Below, piece by piece: positions 1-11,890 of a DNA stretch of 64,000 nucleotides. The stretch's first letter is position 1, and each line of letters starts with the position of its first letter. A program made the translations under genes and the position numbers. The stretch is from contig NC_083344.1 in the NCBI RefSeq assembly GCF_019175385.1, positions 23,630,380 to 23,694,379 of the forward strand, written 5' to 3'. The notes beneath the pieces were generated by a model that saw only the letters and a list, made by a program, of their open reading frames with translations, ran no database searches and was not told the origin of the DNA. The DNA is from Lycium barbarum. Its lineage: Eukaryota; Streptophyta; Magnoliopsida; Solanales; Solanaceae.

Positions 1-1751
1 GTTTGATGATGTTTGGGTCGTTGTTGTTGATATATTTTGAGCCGAGCTAAGTCTCGGGGGTGTTAGATATATAGGGGAAATGCTGCCGAAATTTCGGTAC
101 ACAAAAATGAAGTTAATGGAATTCTTAAGCCTAAGGATCTCTAATTGGTAACTTTGACCATTTGCAGATTCCGGACGAAACGAGATTTGATTTTAGGGAG
201 AGCATAAGACGTCTATAAGGTATGTAAAGCTTCCCACTTCTTCGTTTGGCATGTCTTAGTATGCTAGGTGAATATTGGAACCTTCGGAGCAATTTTGCTC
301 CTCGAAACCCGATCTACAAAACGGCTACTATTCATTCAATTCAATTGAAGCCTAAAGGCTCTATTTTGGCTAAAATGCAACTAAATGTCCGAAACCTATG
401 GAAATGTGATCGGGTCACTTTGAATCATTATGTATGATCTGTTAGCCTCTAAATGTTCGTAAATTGTGTTCGCCACCTCGATTTGACCCGAGGTGGGCCC
501 GCTAACCCCGAGACGCCCTATTTGTCCTATCGGGCTCTCTTTTTGGATGAACTTCGATATGAGATCTTCGACTTTGAAACTTCCCTCTATGAAATATGTT
601 TTGACTATTATGATATGTTAAGTCCCGTTTGAGCCATACGTACCGCTTTGGAAACATTTCGTGAATTAAATTTCCGTATCAAGTAATCACTTGTCTATTT
701 TGGTTTATGAAATGACTTATGAAATTATTAAGTTTTGAAAGGCTATTTTAAAATATGATTTGCATTTGTTCGCTCACGACTCCGCTCGTGCCTTATTATG
801 ACTTCGTTCACCGGTTCCCGGGCCGGTTATGATTCGTGCGCCCTATGATAATTCGGCCGTATGCTGTGTTACGGTTCCCGAGGCCTCGCCATAGGGCTGG
901 GTTTCGTTTGGAGTTATGCTGTGATATGGCTGGTGATGCGATACGCTCCCATATGTGTGTGTTCGGGGATGTACGGAGATTTGAAACCTTCCGGTGTTAT
1001 GCTGTGTGTGGCACCAGCGTCGGAGTGGTGACCACGTTCTTGAGCTTTGTATGATTCGTTTGCATTATGTATATTTATATGATTTTGATACGGATTTTGA
1101 CATACTGATTTGTACTTCCCTTTGATATCCGGTTTGCTTTCAGTTTTGGCCCATATTTCTGTACTCCGTGCTTTACATACTCAGTACATATTTCGTACTG
1201 ACCCCCTCTCTTCGGGGGCTGCGTTTCATGCCCGCAGGTACAGACATTGGTGATCCTCCACCGTAGGCTTCACTTTTCTGCTATTTCAGAGTACTCCTCC
1301 TTGATCCGGAGTCCACTTCTGGTACATACATCTTTTGCTATGTATATTTTGTACATTTGACTATTCGGGTACGGCGGGGCCCTGTCTCGCCATATGTCTT
1401 TGTTTTGGATTCGTAGAGGCCTGTAGTCATGTGTGTGGGGCGAGGGTCCTATATGTGTTTGTTTGACTTTGATATTTGGTCTTAAAGCGGTCCGTTTGTT
1501 ATGATGGCCCTAAATGGCCCTTATGCTTATATTTGCACTTATGACCGGCGATGTCTATTCCGCCGCTCCTTTCGGATTCGATATGATATTTTGATATGTG
1601 CAACCGCTTAAGACATAGTTTGATATAAATTATGTTTGATATGACTTTTATGAAATTTTGAAATAAGTTTGGATTCGGTGAATGAATGTACGATTTGGTC
1701 TGGGTACCCAGGTAGGGTGCCAGTCGCGGCCCACGGGGCTGGGTCGTGACA
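1..1751 (+). repeat. 5' LTR of element 1 (3' part)
   Basis: The stretch matches 8117-9868 almost base for base and ends in CA just before the primer-binding site. Short ORFs in it recur identically in the 3' LTR and are not genes. It carries the block at about 1185-1245 (CAGTAC, GTACTGAC and a GCCCGCAGGTACAGA motif) that recurs in other LTRs of this window. Confidence 0.95.
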
Positions 1752-1755
1752 AAAG

Positions 1756-1767
1756 TGGTATCAGAGC
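1756..1767 (+). other. Primer-binding site, initiator tRNA-Met
   Basis: TGGTATCAGAGC begins a few bases after the LTR end. This is the standard plant sequence complementary to the 3' end of initiator tRNA-Met, used to prime minus-strand synthesis. Confidence 0.95.
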
Positions 1768-1954
1768 AGTCTGTCCTCGGAATGTCTACAGGCCATGTCT
1801 CGTAGAGTCTTGTTTATCGATGTGTTGTGCACCACACCTATAAACAGGAAGCTACAGGGCATTTAGGATGTTACTTTCTTTGGAATCTTAGATCGTGCGA
1901 TAGAGCTGTGCTATTAGGATGATTCTGATCTGACCCGTTATTGTGTTTGCAGTG

Positions 1955-4030
1955 ATGCCTCCGAAGAAGGCAACGGCGGCCCAGAAGGGCAAGGCAAGGA
2001 TGGGAGAGACTAGTCAGGCACAGCGAGCTACCCGGGCTCGTGTTTATGATTTGCCTGAGGTTGTGCCTCATTCTGAGGGGTCTGCTACACCCCCACTAGT
2101 ACAGCCTGGTGCAGGACCTTCAACAGCTCCAGAGGCCCGAGTACCCGCTCCTGAGACTCCAGCTCCTCAGCCAGGGGCGGAGGACAGGACCCTGAGAGAG
2201 GCGGTACAGTTGCTGACTACACTGGTAGCAGGACAGGCTCGCAGACGCGGGCGGAGGGACGATGATGATGATGACAGGCGGGACATCCTGAGAGTTCGGG
2301 AGTTCTTATTATGTGGCCCTCCAGAGTTTTTCGGGTCTAAGCCCGACGAGGACCCCCATGACTTTATTCGGGGGATGCGGCGCTCACTGGACTTGGTCAG
2401 GGCTTCAGAGACCGAGTCGCTCGAGCTGGCTTCGCACAGACTTCGAGATGTTGCTACTCACTGGTATGAGACCTGGGAGCTATCTAGGGGCGAGGGTGCT
2501 CCTCCAGCTACTTGGGATGAGTTTGTGACTGCTTTCACCCGCCACTTTCTGCCCCTAGAGTTGCGACGGGCGCGGGCTGATCGATTTCTACATCTGCAGC
2601 AGAGGGGTCGGAGCGTTCGTGAGTATAATCTGGAGTTTGATTCCCTGGCCCGGTATGCACCTGCCGTAGTAGCAGATATGTCCGATCGGATGCATAGATA
2701 TGTTATGGGGTTGGATCGTTATTTGATCGACGGCTGTATGGCAGTGTCATTGCAGACGGATATGGATATTGCCCGACTTCAGGCTTATGCGATGGGTATG
2801 GAGGACCGTCACAGGTCTGATTATTCTAGCAGAGATCGGGACAGGAGGCCGCCCAAGAGGGCCAGATCTGCAGGATATACCGGAGATTTTCGAGGCGGAC
2901 AGCCTCAGCAGCAGAAGTCAGGCAGATAGCTTCCTCCGTCCGGCCGAGGTACTCAGTCAGGCGGCAGGAGATCTGATAGTGAAGCTCTGATAGGGGCCGG
3001 TCAGAGCTCCAGAGCGACAGGTTCACAGGGGTCCAGAGGCCCCAGCCAGGCCAGACCACCCAGGCCCCGTTGTTCTCATTGCGAGAAGTCTCATCCTGGG
3101 GAGTGCTATCGATCCACTGGAGCTTGTTTTTCGTGCGGTGGTCAGGGCCATTTTATGAGAGATTGTCCGTTGGCTAGCGGTTCTGGTAGTGTGGCTCAGC
3201 TGACAGGGTCAGCCGTCGGTTCATCATCTGCTCCATCTGTTGCACGCCCTGCAGGGTGAGGTATGTCAGCACCGGCAGGACGCGGTCGAGGCCGCGGTGG
3301 CGTTTCAGGTTCTAGCGGTCCCTCGAACCGCATATATGCTTTGGCCAGCCGCCAGGATCAGGAGGCTTCGCCAAACGTTGTCACAGGTACATTACTGGTT
3401 TTCTCCAGATCTGTATATGCATTGATTGACCCTGGTTCTACTTTATCATATATTTCCCCGCTCGTTGCTAGTAAAATTGGGATAGTGTCTGAGCCTATAG
3501 AGCCATTTGAGGTAGCTACGCCAGTTGGGGATTTTGTTATAGCGAGACAGATCTATAGGGATTGTTCTGTGACTATTTATGATCGTTGCACTAAAGCTGA
3601 TTTGATAGAGTTAGACATGCTTGAGTTTGATGTCATTATGGGTATGAACTGGTTGTCTTCCTGTTATGCTAATGTCGACTGCCAGAGAAAGGCAGTCCGT
3701 TTTCAGTTTCCAGGGGAACCAGTCATAGAGTGGTTCGGATCTACTGCGTCGCCGAGGGGTAAGTTTATTTCATACCTCAAGGCTAAGAAGATGATCCAGA
3801 AGGGTTATATCTATCATTTGGTTCGTGTGCACGATACTGCAGCTGAGATACCTACCCTTCAGTCTGTTCCGGTCGTTAGTGAGTTCCCAGATGTATTTCC
3901 TGACGAGCTTCCTGGCCTTCCGCCTGAGCGGGAGATTGATTTTACTATAGAGTTGATGCAAGATACGCAACCTATATCTATTCCTCCGTACAGGATGGCA
4001 CCGGCTGAACTGAAAGAGTTGAAGGAGTAG
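1955..4030 (+). pseudogene. gag-protease part of element 1 polyprotein, broken
   Basis: This is the capsid/nucleocapsid and aspartic protease part of a Ty3/gypsy polyprotein. I chose the ATG at 1955 because it begins [14 protein letters not shown], matching the start in element 2; there is no ATG upstream in frame near 1943. The retrotransposon gag domain lies at about residues 120-230. A CCHC knuckle (CFSCGGQGHFMRDC) is at 3125-3166, preceded by a Cys/His cluster CSHCEKSHPGEC. The protease signature DPGST is near 3428. Three in-frame stops break it: TAG at 2927, TGA at 3257 and TAG at 4028. The two TAGs sit where CAG would be expected and the TGA where CGA would be. The copy cannot encode its own polyprotein without readthrough. 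Confidence 0.92.
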
Positions 4031-6813
4031 CTGAAAGATTTTTTAGATAAGGGCTTTATTAGACCAGCACATCGCCCTGGGGAGCGCCGATATTGTTTGT
4101 AAGAAAGAAAGATGGGTCACTGCGGATGTGTATCGATTACCGGCAGCTAAATAAGGTGACTATAAAGAATAAATATCCCCTTCCCCGGATTGATGATTTG
4201 TTTGATCAGCTGCAGGGTGCTAAACATTTTTCAAAGAAAGATTTGCGCTCAGGTTATCATCAGGTGCGAGTGCGGGAGTCAGATATCCCGAAGACTGCTT
4301 TCAGGACCCGGTACGGGCATTACGAGTTCAGAGTTATGTCTTTCGGGCTGACTAATGCTCCAGCGGTATTTATGGATTTGATGAATCAGGTATTTCGGCC
4401 TTTTCTGGACATGTTTGTTATTGTGTTTATTGATGACATTCTGATTTACTCGCGATCAGACGAGGAGCATTCAGATCATTTGAGGACGGTGCTTGGTATT
4501 CTCCGTCAGCAGAAGTTATACGCCAAATTCTCTAAATGTGAATTCTGGTTGACTTCTGTAGCATTCTTGGGCCATATTGTCGGCGCAGATGGTATTCGGG
4601 TCGACACGCAGAAGATTGAGGCTGTGCAGAATTGGCCCAGGCCTACTACCCCGACAAAGGTGCGCAGTTTTCTGGGTTTAGCTGGGTATTATCGCAGGTT
4701 TGTGGAGGATTTTTCTTCTATTGCAGCACCACTGACGAGGCTTACTCAGAAAGCAGCGAAATTCCAGTGGACAGATGCCTGCAAGCGTAGCTTTCAGATG
4801 CTGAAAGAGAGATTGGTTACAGCACCAGTTTTGGCTCTTCCAGAGGGATCCGACGGGTATGTTATCTATTGTGACGCCTCTGGTATTGGGATAGGTTGTG
4901 TATTGATGCAGCACGGTCGAGTTATAGCCTATGCTTCCCGGCAGCTCAGACCGCACGAGAAGAATTATCCCACTCATGATCTTGAGTTGGCCGCGGTAAT
5001 TCATGCTTTGAAGATTTGGCGGCATTATTTATATGGGGTCCATGTTGATATCTATACAGACCATAAGAGTCTCCAGTATATTTTTAAGCAGAAGGAACTA
5101 AATTTGCGGCAGCGGAGATGGCTTGAGCTACTAAAGGATTATGACGTTGATATTTTGTACCATCCGGGGAAAGCCAATGTGGTAGCTGATGCGCTTAGCC
5201 GCAAATCCGTAGGCAGTCTGGCTGGTGTACCATTTGATAAGAGAGATTTGGTTCGTGATATTCACCAGCTGGCCAGCCTCGGAGTTCGTTTGGCGGATTT
5301 TGGAGATTCTGGGATTTCGGTTCGTCCAGTTGCTGAATCATCTATTATTCAGGAGGTAAAGCAGCGCCAGTTTGAAGATCCTCTCCTGATTCAGTACAGA
5401 GATGTGGCCCTTAATAAAGCAAAGACTCAGTTTGAGATCTCGCCTGAAGGAGTATTATTATATGACGACAGATTCTGTGTACCGGACGTTGCGGGCTTAC
5501 GGCGGCAGATTATGGGCGAGACCCATAATGCACGGTATTCTGTTCATCCTAGTTCCACTAAAATGTATCAGGATCTCAGGTGTTTGTATTGGTGGGACGG
5601 CATGAAGAAAGATATTGCTAAGTTTGTTAGTCAGTGCCCGAACTGCCAGCAAGTTAAGATCGAGCATCAGAAGCCCGGTGGATTATTACAGGAGATGGAA
5701 ATTCCAGCCTGGAAATGGGAGATGATTAATATGGATTTCGTTGTTGGGTTACCGCGCACTCCACGCAGGTATGATTCTATTTGGGTTATTGTTGACAGAT
5801 TGACGAAATCAGCCCATTTTCTTCCAGTCCGGACTACTTATTCGGCTGAGGACTACGCTAGATTGTACATTAGAGAGATAGTCAGACTTCACGGAGTCCC
5901 TGTATCTATTATTACTGACCGAGGTGCCCAGTTTACAGCAAATTTCTGGAGGTCATTTCAGGAGGGGTTAGGGACTCAGGTGAGCCTCAGTACAGCTTTT
6001 CATCCTCAGTCTAACGGGCAGGCCGAGCGCACTATTCAGACACTAGAAGATATGTTGCGGGCCTGCGTTATTGATTTCAGGGGCAGTTGGGATGATCATT
6101 TGCCGCTTATTGAGTTTGCCTATAATAACAGTTATCACTCCAGCATTCAGATGGCTTCGTAAGAGGCTCTTTATGGCACGAAAGGCAGATCTCCTATTGG
6201 TTGGTTTGACGTGGGCGAAACTAAGCTGATTGGGCCAGATGTGATCCAGGAAGCAGTAGATAAGGTAAAACTTATTCGGGAGCGATTATTGGCTGCTAAG
6301 AGTCGACAGAAAGCTTATGCAGATAGACGACGTCGACCGTTAGAGTTCCAGATTGGCGACTGGGTATTCCTGAAGGTGTCTCCCATGAAGGGTGTCATGA
6401 GATTCGGTAGAAAGGGTAAGTTGAGCCCCCGGTACATTGGGCCGTATCAGATCGTTCGAAAGATAGGCGAGGTCGCCTACGAGCTAGATTTACCATCCGA
6501 CTTGGAGGCCGTACACCCGGTGTTTCATGTGTCTATGTTGCGGAAATGTATTGGTGATCCTTCCAGGATATTTCCAGTGGATGACCTTCAGGTAACGGAG
6601 CAGTTGTCTTATGACGAGCAGCCTATGACTATTCTGGATCGACAGGTGCGGAGATTACGCACTAAAGAAGTGCCCTCCGTCAAAGTCCTGTGGCGCAACA
6701 ACAATCGGGAGGAGATGACTTGGGAGGCGGAGGACGAGATGAAGAGGAAATACCCTCACTTGTTCCCGACGTCCACAGGTAATCTAAACCTTTTAGTTTG
6801 TTATGTTGGTTGA
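4031..6813 (+). pseudogene. RT-RNase H-integrase-chromodomain part of element 1, broken
   Basis: Reverse transcriptase is recognised by WGAP-type and [19 protein letters not shown] motifs near 4080-4150, the FGLTNAP stretch and the catalytic FIDD near 4430. RNase H begins at YCDASGIG near 4868. The integrase zinc-binding HX(n)H-CX2C region is near 5530-5650. The core has [15 protein letters not shown] and the glutamate in GQAERTIQ. The C-terminal end is chromodomain-like, with VLWRNNNREEMTWE near 6690. A one-base deletion near 4066 shifts frame relative to the gag part, and TAA at 6160 replaces an expected Tyr codon. After 6160 the frame resumes to the stop at 6811. [11 protein letters not shown] has Lys where relatives have Ile. 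Confidence 0.93.
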
Positions 6814-6924
6814 TAAAAAAAAATAATAAATAATAATTTCGTATGCCACTAATAGTAAAGAACTCCCCCGCCTTGGTCATAAGACTTTATAAGGTTAATT
6901 TAACATTCGGGGACGAATGTTCTT

Positions 6925-6937
6925 AAGGGGGGGAGAA
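6925..6937 (+). other. Polypurine tract of element 1
   Basis: A run of A and G with eight consecutive G lies directly before the TGTTATGTCCC start of the 3' LTR. This is the expected plus-strand primer. Confidence 0.9.
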
Positions 6938-9868
6938 TGTTATGTCCCGTGTTTTCGGATAATGGGAAATCGAGAAATAAGTAAGACTTGTATGTTATAA
7001 AGAAATATTTTGATTCTAGTTGACATGACTATGTTGGTTATGAAATCATTAATGTTGGACATCGGGGAAGGCCGAGGGTAAATTTGGAATTTCGGAAATT
7101 AGTTTCGGGAATTACAAACGAGAATTTTAACAAGTTGGGCTCAACAAAAACTTAAGAGAATTGAGGCCCAAACCAAGGGTGGCCGGCCATGGTCCATGAG
7201 CTAGCCAAGCCCATGGATTAATTGGTCATGTGCCTAGCCATGTGACTTATTATCAAGACTAGATAAATAAATTCATACATATCCATAGAAAGATCAAGAA
7301 ACAAAAGAATCAATCAACCTTGGAGAGCAAAAAGCTCTCGGCCGAAACCCCTTAAGAAAAGAAAAAAAAATCTTCCTAGCCTTGATCTTGGTCTTAAAAA
7401 CCTCGTTCTTCTTGTATTGTAGTAAGTTCAAGATGCTCTCTGACGTGATACAATTTGTTTGGCGAGAGATGCACGTTTGCGACAAGTCGGAAATTTAAGA
7501 AAAGGTAAGAATTTTGCTATTCTTTTGTTATGGAATTTGTATGAATGTGATAAGGATTGAGAATAGACGAGAATCCCGTAGTTTGGATATGTGTAGAAAA
7601 CCGTGGGTGTATGTGTGGTTGGTGTTGTAGCCGTGAGCTACATGAAGTGCAAGGCCATGTGAATTTGATTTTGTTAGTTGGTTTGTGGCGTCGTTGTGAC
7701 ATTTATGACGTAAATGATCGTTTAATGAATTGAATTGGTGTTGGAAAATGATTTCGGAACACTATGGGAAAGTGTATACCTTTGGTATATTTGTGTATAT
7801 CATTGTATATCTATGATGCTAAAGACTTTAAATATGACTTATGGTTGATGTTAATGAATTTGAAGTGAAACAATGCGAGTTAGAATGTTCGTCGTAATTT
7901 TTGATGTTTTGGATGAAATATGGAAAGTAATGAACTTCGGGAAATTTTGTATATGATTTGGAACATATTTGGGATGTGATTGAATAATCTTGAATGAGTG
8001 AATGAATACAATAATGTGGATATAGATTTGGAATTTTGAAGTTTGAATGAAGAGTTGCCAACTTATGTAATAAGGTAGAATTTTGAAGTTAGAATGGTTT
8101 GATTATGGTTTATGTTGTTTGATGATGTTTGGGTCGTTGTTGTTGATATATTTTGAGCCGAGCTAAGTCTCGGGGGTGTTAGATATATAGGGGAAATGTT
8201 GCCGAAATTTCGGTAGACAAAAATGAAGTTAATGGAATTCTTAAGCCTAAGGATCTCTAATTGGTAACTTTGACCATTTGCAGATTCCGGACGAAACGGG
8301 ATTTGATTTTAGGGAGAGCATAAGACGTCTATAAGGTATGTAAAGCTTCCCACTTCTTCGTTTGGCATGTCTTAGTATGTTAGGTGAATATTGGAACCTT
8401 CGGAGCAATTTTGCTCCTCGAAACCCGATCTACAAAATGGCTACCATTCATTCAATTCAATTGAAGCCTAAAGGCTCTATTTTGGCTAAAATGCAACTAA
8501 ATGTCCGAAACCTATGGAAAGGTGATCGGGTCACTTTGAATCATTATGTATGATCTGTTAGCCTCTAAATGTTCGTAAATTGTGTTCGCCACCTCGATTT
8601 GACCCGAGGTGGGCCCGCTAACCCCGAGACGCCCTATTTGTCCTATCGGGCTCTCTTTTTGGATGAACTTCGATATGAGATCTTCGACTTTGAAACTTCC
8701 CTCTATGAAATATGTTTTGACTATTATGATATGTTAAGTCCCGTTTGAGCCATACGTACCGCTTTGGAAACATTTCGTGAATTAAATTTCCGTATCAAGT
8801 AATCACTTGTCTATTTTGGTTTATGAAATGACTTATGAAATTATTAAGTTTTGAAAGGCTATTTTAAAATATGATTTGCATTTGTTCGCTCACGACTCCG
8901 CTCGTGCCTTATTATGACTTCGTTCACCGGTTCCCGGGCCGGTTATGATTCGTGCGCCCTATGATAATTCGGCCGTATGCTGTGTTACGGTTCCCGAGGC
9001 CTCGCCATAGGGCTGGGTTCCGTTTGGAGTTATGCTGTGATATGGCTGGTGATGCGATACGCTCCCATATGTGTGTGTTCGGGGATGTACGGAGATTTGA
9101 AACCTTCCGGTGTTATGCTGTGTGTGGCACCAGCGTCGGAGTGGTGACCACGTTCTTGAGCTTTGTATGATTCGTTTGCATTATGTATATGTATATGATT
9201 TTGATACGGATTTTGACATACTGATTTGTACTTCCCTTTGATATCCGGTTTGCTTTCAGTTTTGGTCCATATTTCTGTACTCCGTGCTTTACATACTCAG
9301 TACATATTTCGTACTGACCCCCCTCTCTTCGGGGGCTGCGTTTCATGCCCGCAGGTACAGACATTGGTGATCCTCCACCGTAGGCTTCACTTTTCTGCTA
9401 TTTCAGAGTACTCCTCCTTGATCCGGAGTCCACTTCTGGTACATACATCTTTTGCTATGTATATTTTGTACATTTGACTATTCGGGTACGGCGGGGCCCT
9501 GTCTCGCCATATGTCTTTGTTTTGGATTCGTAGAGGCCTGTAGTCATGTTTGTGGGGCGAGGGTCCTATATGTGTTTGTTTGACTTTGATATTTGGTCTT
9601 AAAGCGGTCCGTTTGTTATGATGGCCCTAAATGACCCTTATGCTTATATTTGCACTTATGACCGGCGATGTCTATTCCGCCGCTCCTTTCGGATTCGATA
9701 TGATATTTTGATATGTGCGACCGCTTAAGACATAGTTTGATATAGATTATGTTTGATATGACTTTTATGAAATTTTGAAATAAGTTTGGATTCGGTGAAT
9801 GAATGTGCGATTTGGTCTGGGTACCCAGGTAGGGTGCCAGTCGCGGCCCACGGGGCTGGGTCGTGACA
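6938..9868 (+). repeat. 3' LTR of element 1 (complete, about 2.93 kb)
   Basis: It starts TGTTATGTCCC after the polypurine tract and ends GGTCGTGACA. Its last 1752 bases match the window's first 1751. A TATA-like AT-rich stretch near 7258-7270 is followed by an A-rich leader, a plausible U3/R boundary. No gene lies inside. Confidence 0.95.
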
Positions 9869-10720
9869 TCCTCATAGATCCATCTTTCTTCTTTACAAAC
9901 AACACAGAAGCACCCCAAGGGGAGACACTCTGTCTAATGAACCCTTTTCTCAATAAATCCTACAACTTCTCCTTAAGCTCTCTCAACTCGACAGGTGCCA
10001 GCCGATGTGGCCAAATAGAAATAGGGCAAGTGCGGATCCAAGTCAATACAATATTCAATATCACGATCGGGTGGCATACGCGGAAGGTCGGACGGGAATA
10101 CCTCCACGAACTCGCTCACAATGGGAATGGACTCAAGGGGTGGAGATGCAACAGTAATGTCACGCATATGAGCCAGATAAGCTAAACACCCCTTGTTGAC
10201 TAATTTCTTGGCCTAGAGAAAGGAAATAATCTTCTTCGGAGTGGGGCTAGGAGTACCTCTCCACTCAAGTCTAGGAATGCCCAACATGACTAAAGTGACT
10301 GTCTTAGTATGACAGTCTAAGATCGCATGATAAGGAGAAAGCTAGGTCAAACCCAAGATAAATACTATATCAAGTTTCATCAAATCTACCCATAAAAGTA
10401 ACCAAGCAGGACCGATAGACTCGATCAACCACAGCAGAATCTCTGACTGCAGTAGACACATGAATAAGTACCGTTATGCTATCACAAGTCAAATCCCAAC
10501 CAATAGCATGATATGCACACACATATGAATAAGTGGATCCAGGATCAAATAATACAGATGCTGCTCTATGTCGGACAGAAATGGTACCTGCAATGACAGC
10601 ATCTGAGGCCTCTGCCTCGGGTCTACTTGGGAACTAATAACACTGGGACCCACCACGACCATACTGCGATCCACCTCTCGAACTTTGGGACCCACCCTAG
10701 AAATTTGAAGACCACCACGG
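9869..10720 (-). pseudogene. Element 0 protease and RT start, broken and truncated
   Basis: On the minus strand the protease motif DPGSTYSY with ASVLF before it is readable near 10525-10570. Then comes the linker typical before gypsy RT (SIPIVSEF, EVFPSDLP, MPPDRDIEY) at about 10040-10130, then the RT N-terminus ([23 protein letters not shown]) at about 9870-9960. Frame changes separate these pieces. The reading stops where the LTR of element 1 begins, inside the RT motif that should continue to the conserved IDYR. Confidence 0.88.
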
Positions 10721-11890
10721 CCTTACTGAGCATCGCACCTCTGAGAAGCACCACCTCGGCTACATGAAGCTACCGAAGTCCTCTGGGACTAATGACCCTG
10801 CCTGGGTCCTGGACACTCTCTAGCAAAATGACTGGGCTCCACATGAAAAGCAACCTTTAGGAGTCGGAGTCTGATGAACTATAACTGAAGACCCAGCTGG
10901 AGAAACTCTGTCAACTAGTCGAGAGAATGAGCCCTCAGAGACCCTCTGTCTAGATGGCCCACTAGAAGAAGCCAGCAATGCTGAGTGCACAGGGCGGCCG
11001 AAATAGGGCTAATATTGCCTAGACGACTGTCCGGCGCCTCTCGAGCTGGAACCACTATAACCTCAAAACTGTCGCTGCCTCTTCTCACTTGAAAAATGTA
11101 GGCCTTATTAGCCTCGACTAAAGAAGCATGCTCAACAATGGAATGGAAAGAAGAACCCATGGCCTCAAGTTGAAGGCATGGAATCTGAAGAGTAGTAGAG
11201 AGCCCACCAACAAATCGTCTAATCTTGTCAGGCTCAGTAGGAATCAGGGGTGCTGAATAACGGGCCAAATACAAATAGCGAGTCACATATGCCTCAACGG
11301 ATAATCCCCTCTGCTGCAAGTGGAGAAAATCATCTCTATGTGCCTCTCTCAAAGCCCGGGGCACATACTTCTCAAAGAAGGCCCAATAAAACTATGTCCA
11401 AGCAAGTAGAGGAGAACCCTCTGGTCTGCAAGTAATATAGTACCTCCACCAGGTCTTCACATCTCTGCGAAACTGGTATGACACATAATCGACCCCGTGG
11501 GTCTCAACAATGCCTATCCGATGAAACAACTCATGCATGTCCAATATAAACTCATAAGTATCCTCTCCAGACGTACCAGCAAATCTCGACGGCTCTATCT
11601 TCCTGAATCTCCCTACCAACTCTTGATCAGTCAAGGTCATAACAGGGCCTGCCATAGCTCTAAGATCATCTCCCGAGGCCAGCACTGCATCCATACATGG
11701 AGCTACAGCCGCAGCAGGATGCACTGCACGGGTCTGCCTCTGCTCAGGGGTCTACGCCCCACCTCTAGTCTGTGATCCTCTGCCCGGAGTAGTAACACTA
11801 GTGGCAGCCTGCTGGACATCTAAATAGAGTAGAACACGAGCCATAGTATCCTGCATAGTATGCTCAGAAGTGATCTCGGGGTGTTCCCAT
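10721..11890 (-). pseudogene. Element 0 gag, C-terminal two thirds
   Basis: Minus-strand gag: a capsid segment with FRKIEPSRFAGTSGEDTYEF near 11600, a capsid tail with REAHRDDFLHLQQRGLSVEAY near 11330, and a CCHC knuckle (CFSCGAQSHFARECP) at about 10810-10854. Internal stops and at least one frame change are present. The upstream, N-terminal part of the same gag lies at 22374-22611 on the other side of element B. Confidence 0.87.

Larger units (their letters stand above)
1..9868 (+). mobile_element. Element 1: Ty3/gypsy chromovirus (Tekay/Del-like), left end outside window
   Basis: The order is truncated 5' LTR, initiator-Met primer site, gag-protease-RT-RNase H-integrase-chromodomain, polypurine tract, complete 3' LTR. 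Window base 1 aligns with 8117 of the 3' LTR, so about 1.2 kb of the 5' LTR lies outside. I counted roughly 15 substitutions and one single-base indel over about 1750 aligned LTR bases, which points to a recent insertion. The 3' LTR ends at 9868 directly against minus-strand RT sequence of another gypsy element, so this copy landed in element 0. The right TSD copy should be TCCTC at 9869-9873; the left copy cannot be seen. The clade is inferred from domain order and the C-terminal chromodomain-like segment. Confidence 0.95.

Noticed and set aside
246..437. 63-residue ORF with a near copy at 8362-8553
   Set aside because: It repeats because both lie in the LTRs of element 1. No gene-like features.
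836..1054. 72-residue ORF repeated identically at 8952-9170
   Set aside because: LTR sequence; identity reflects the young LTR pair, not a conserved protein.
4678..5025. 115-residue minus-strand ORF opposite the pol of element 1
   Set aside because: Antisense shadow of RT/RNase H.
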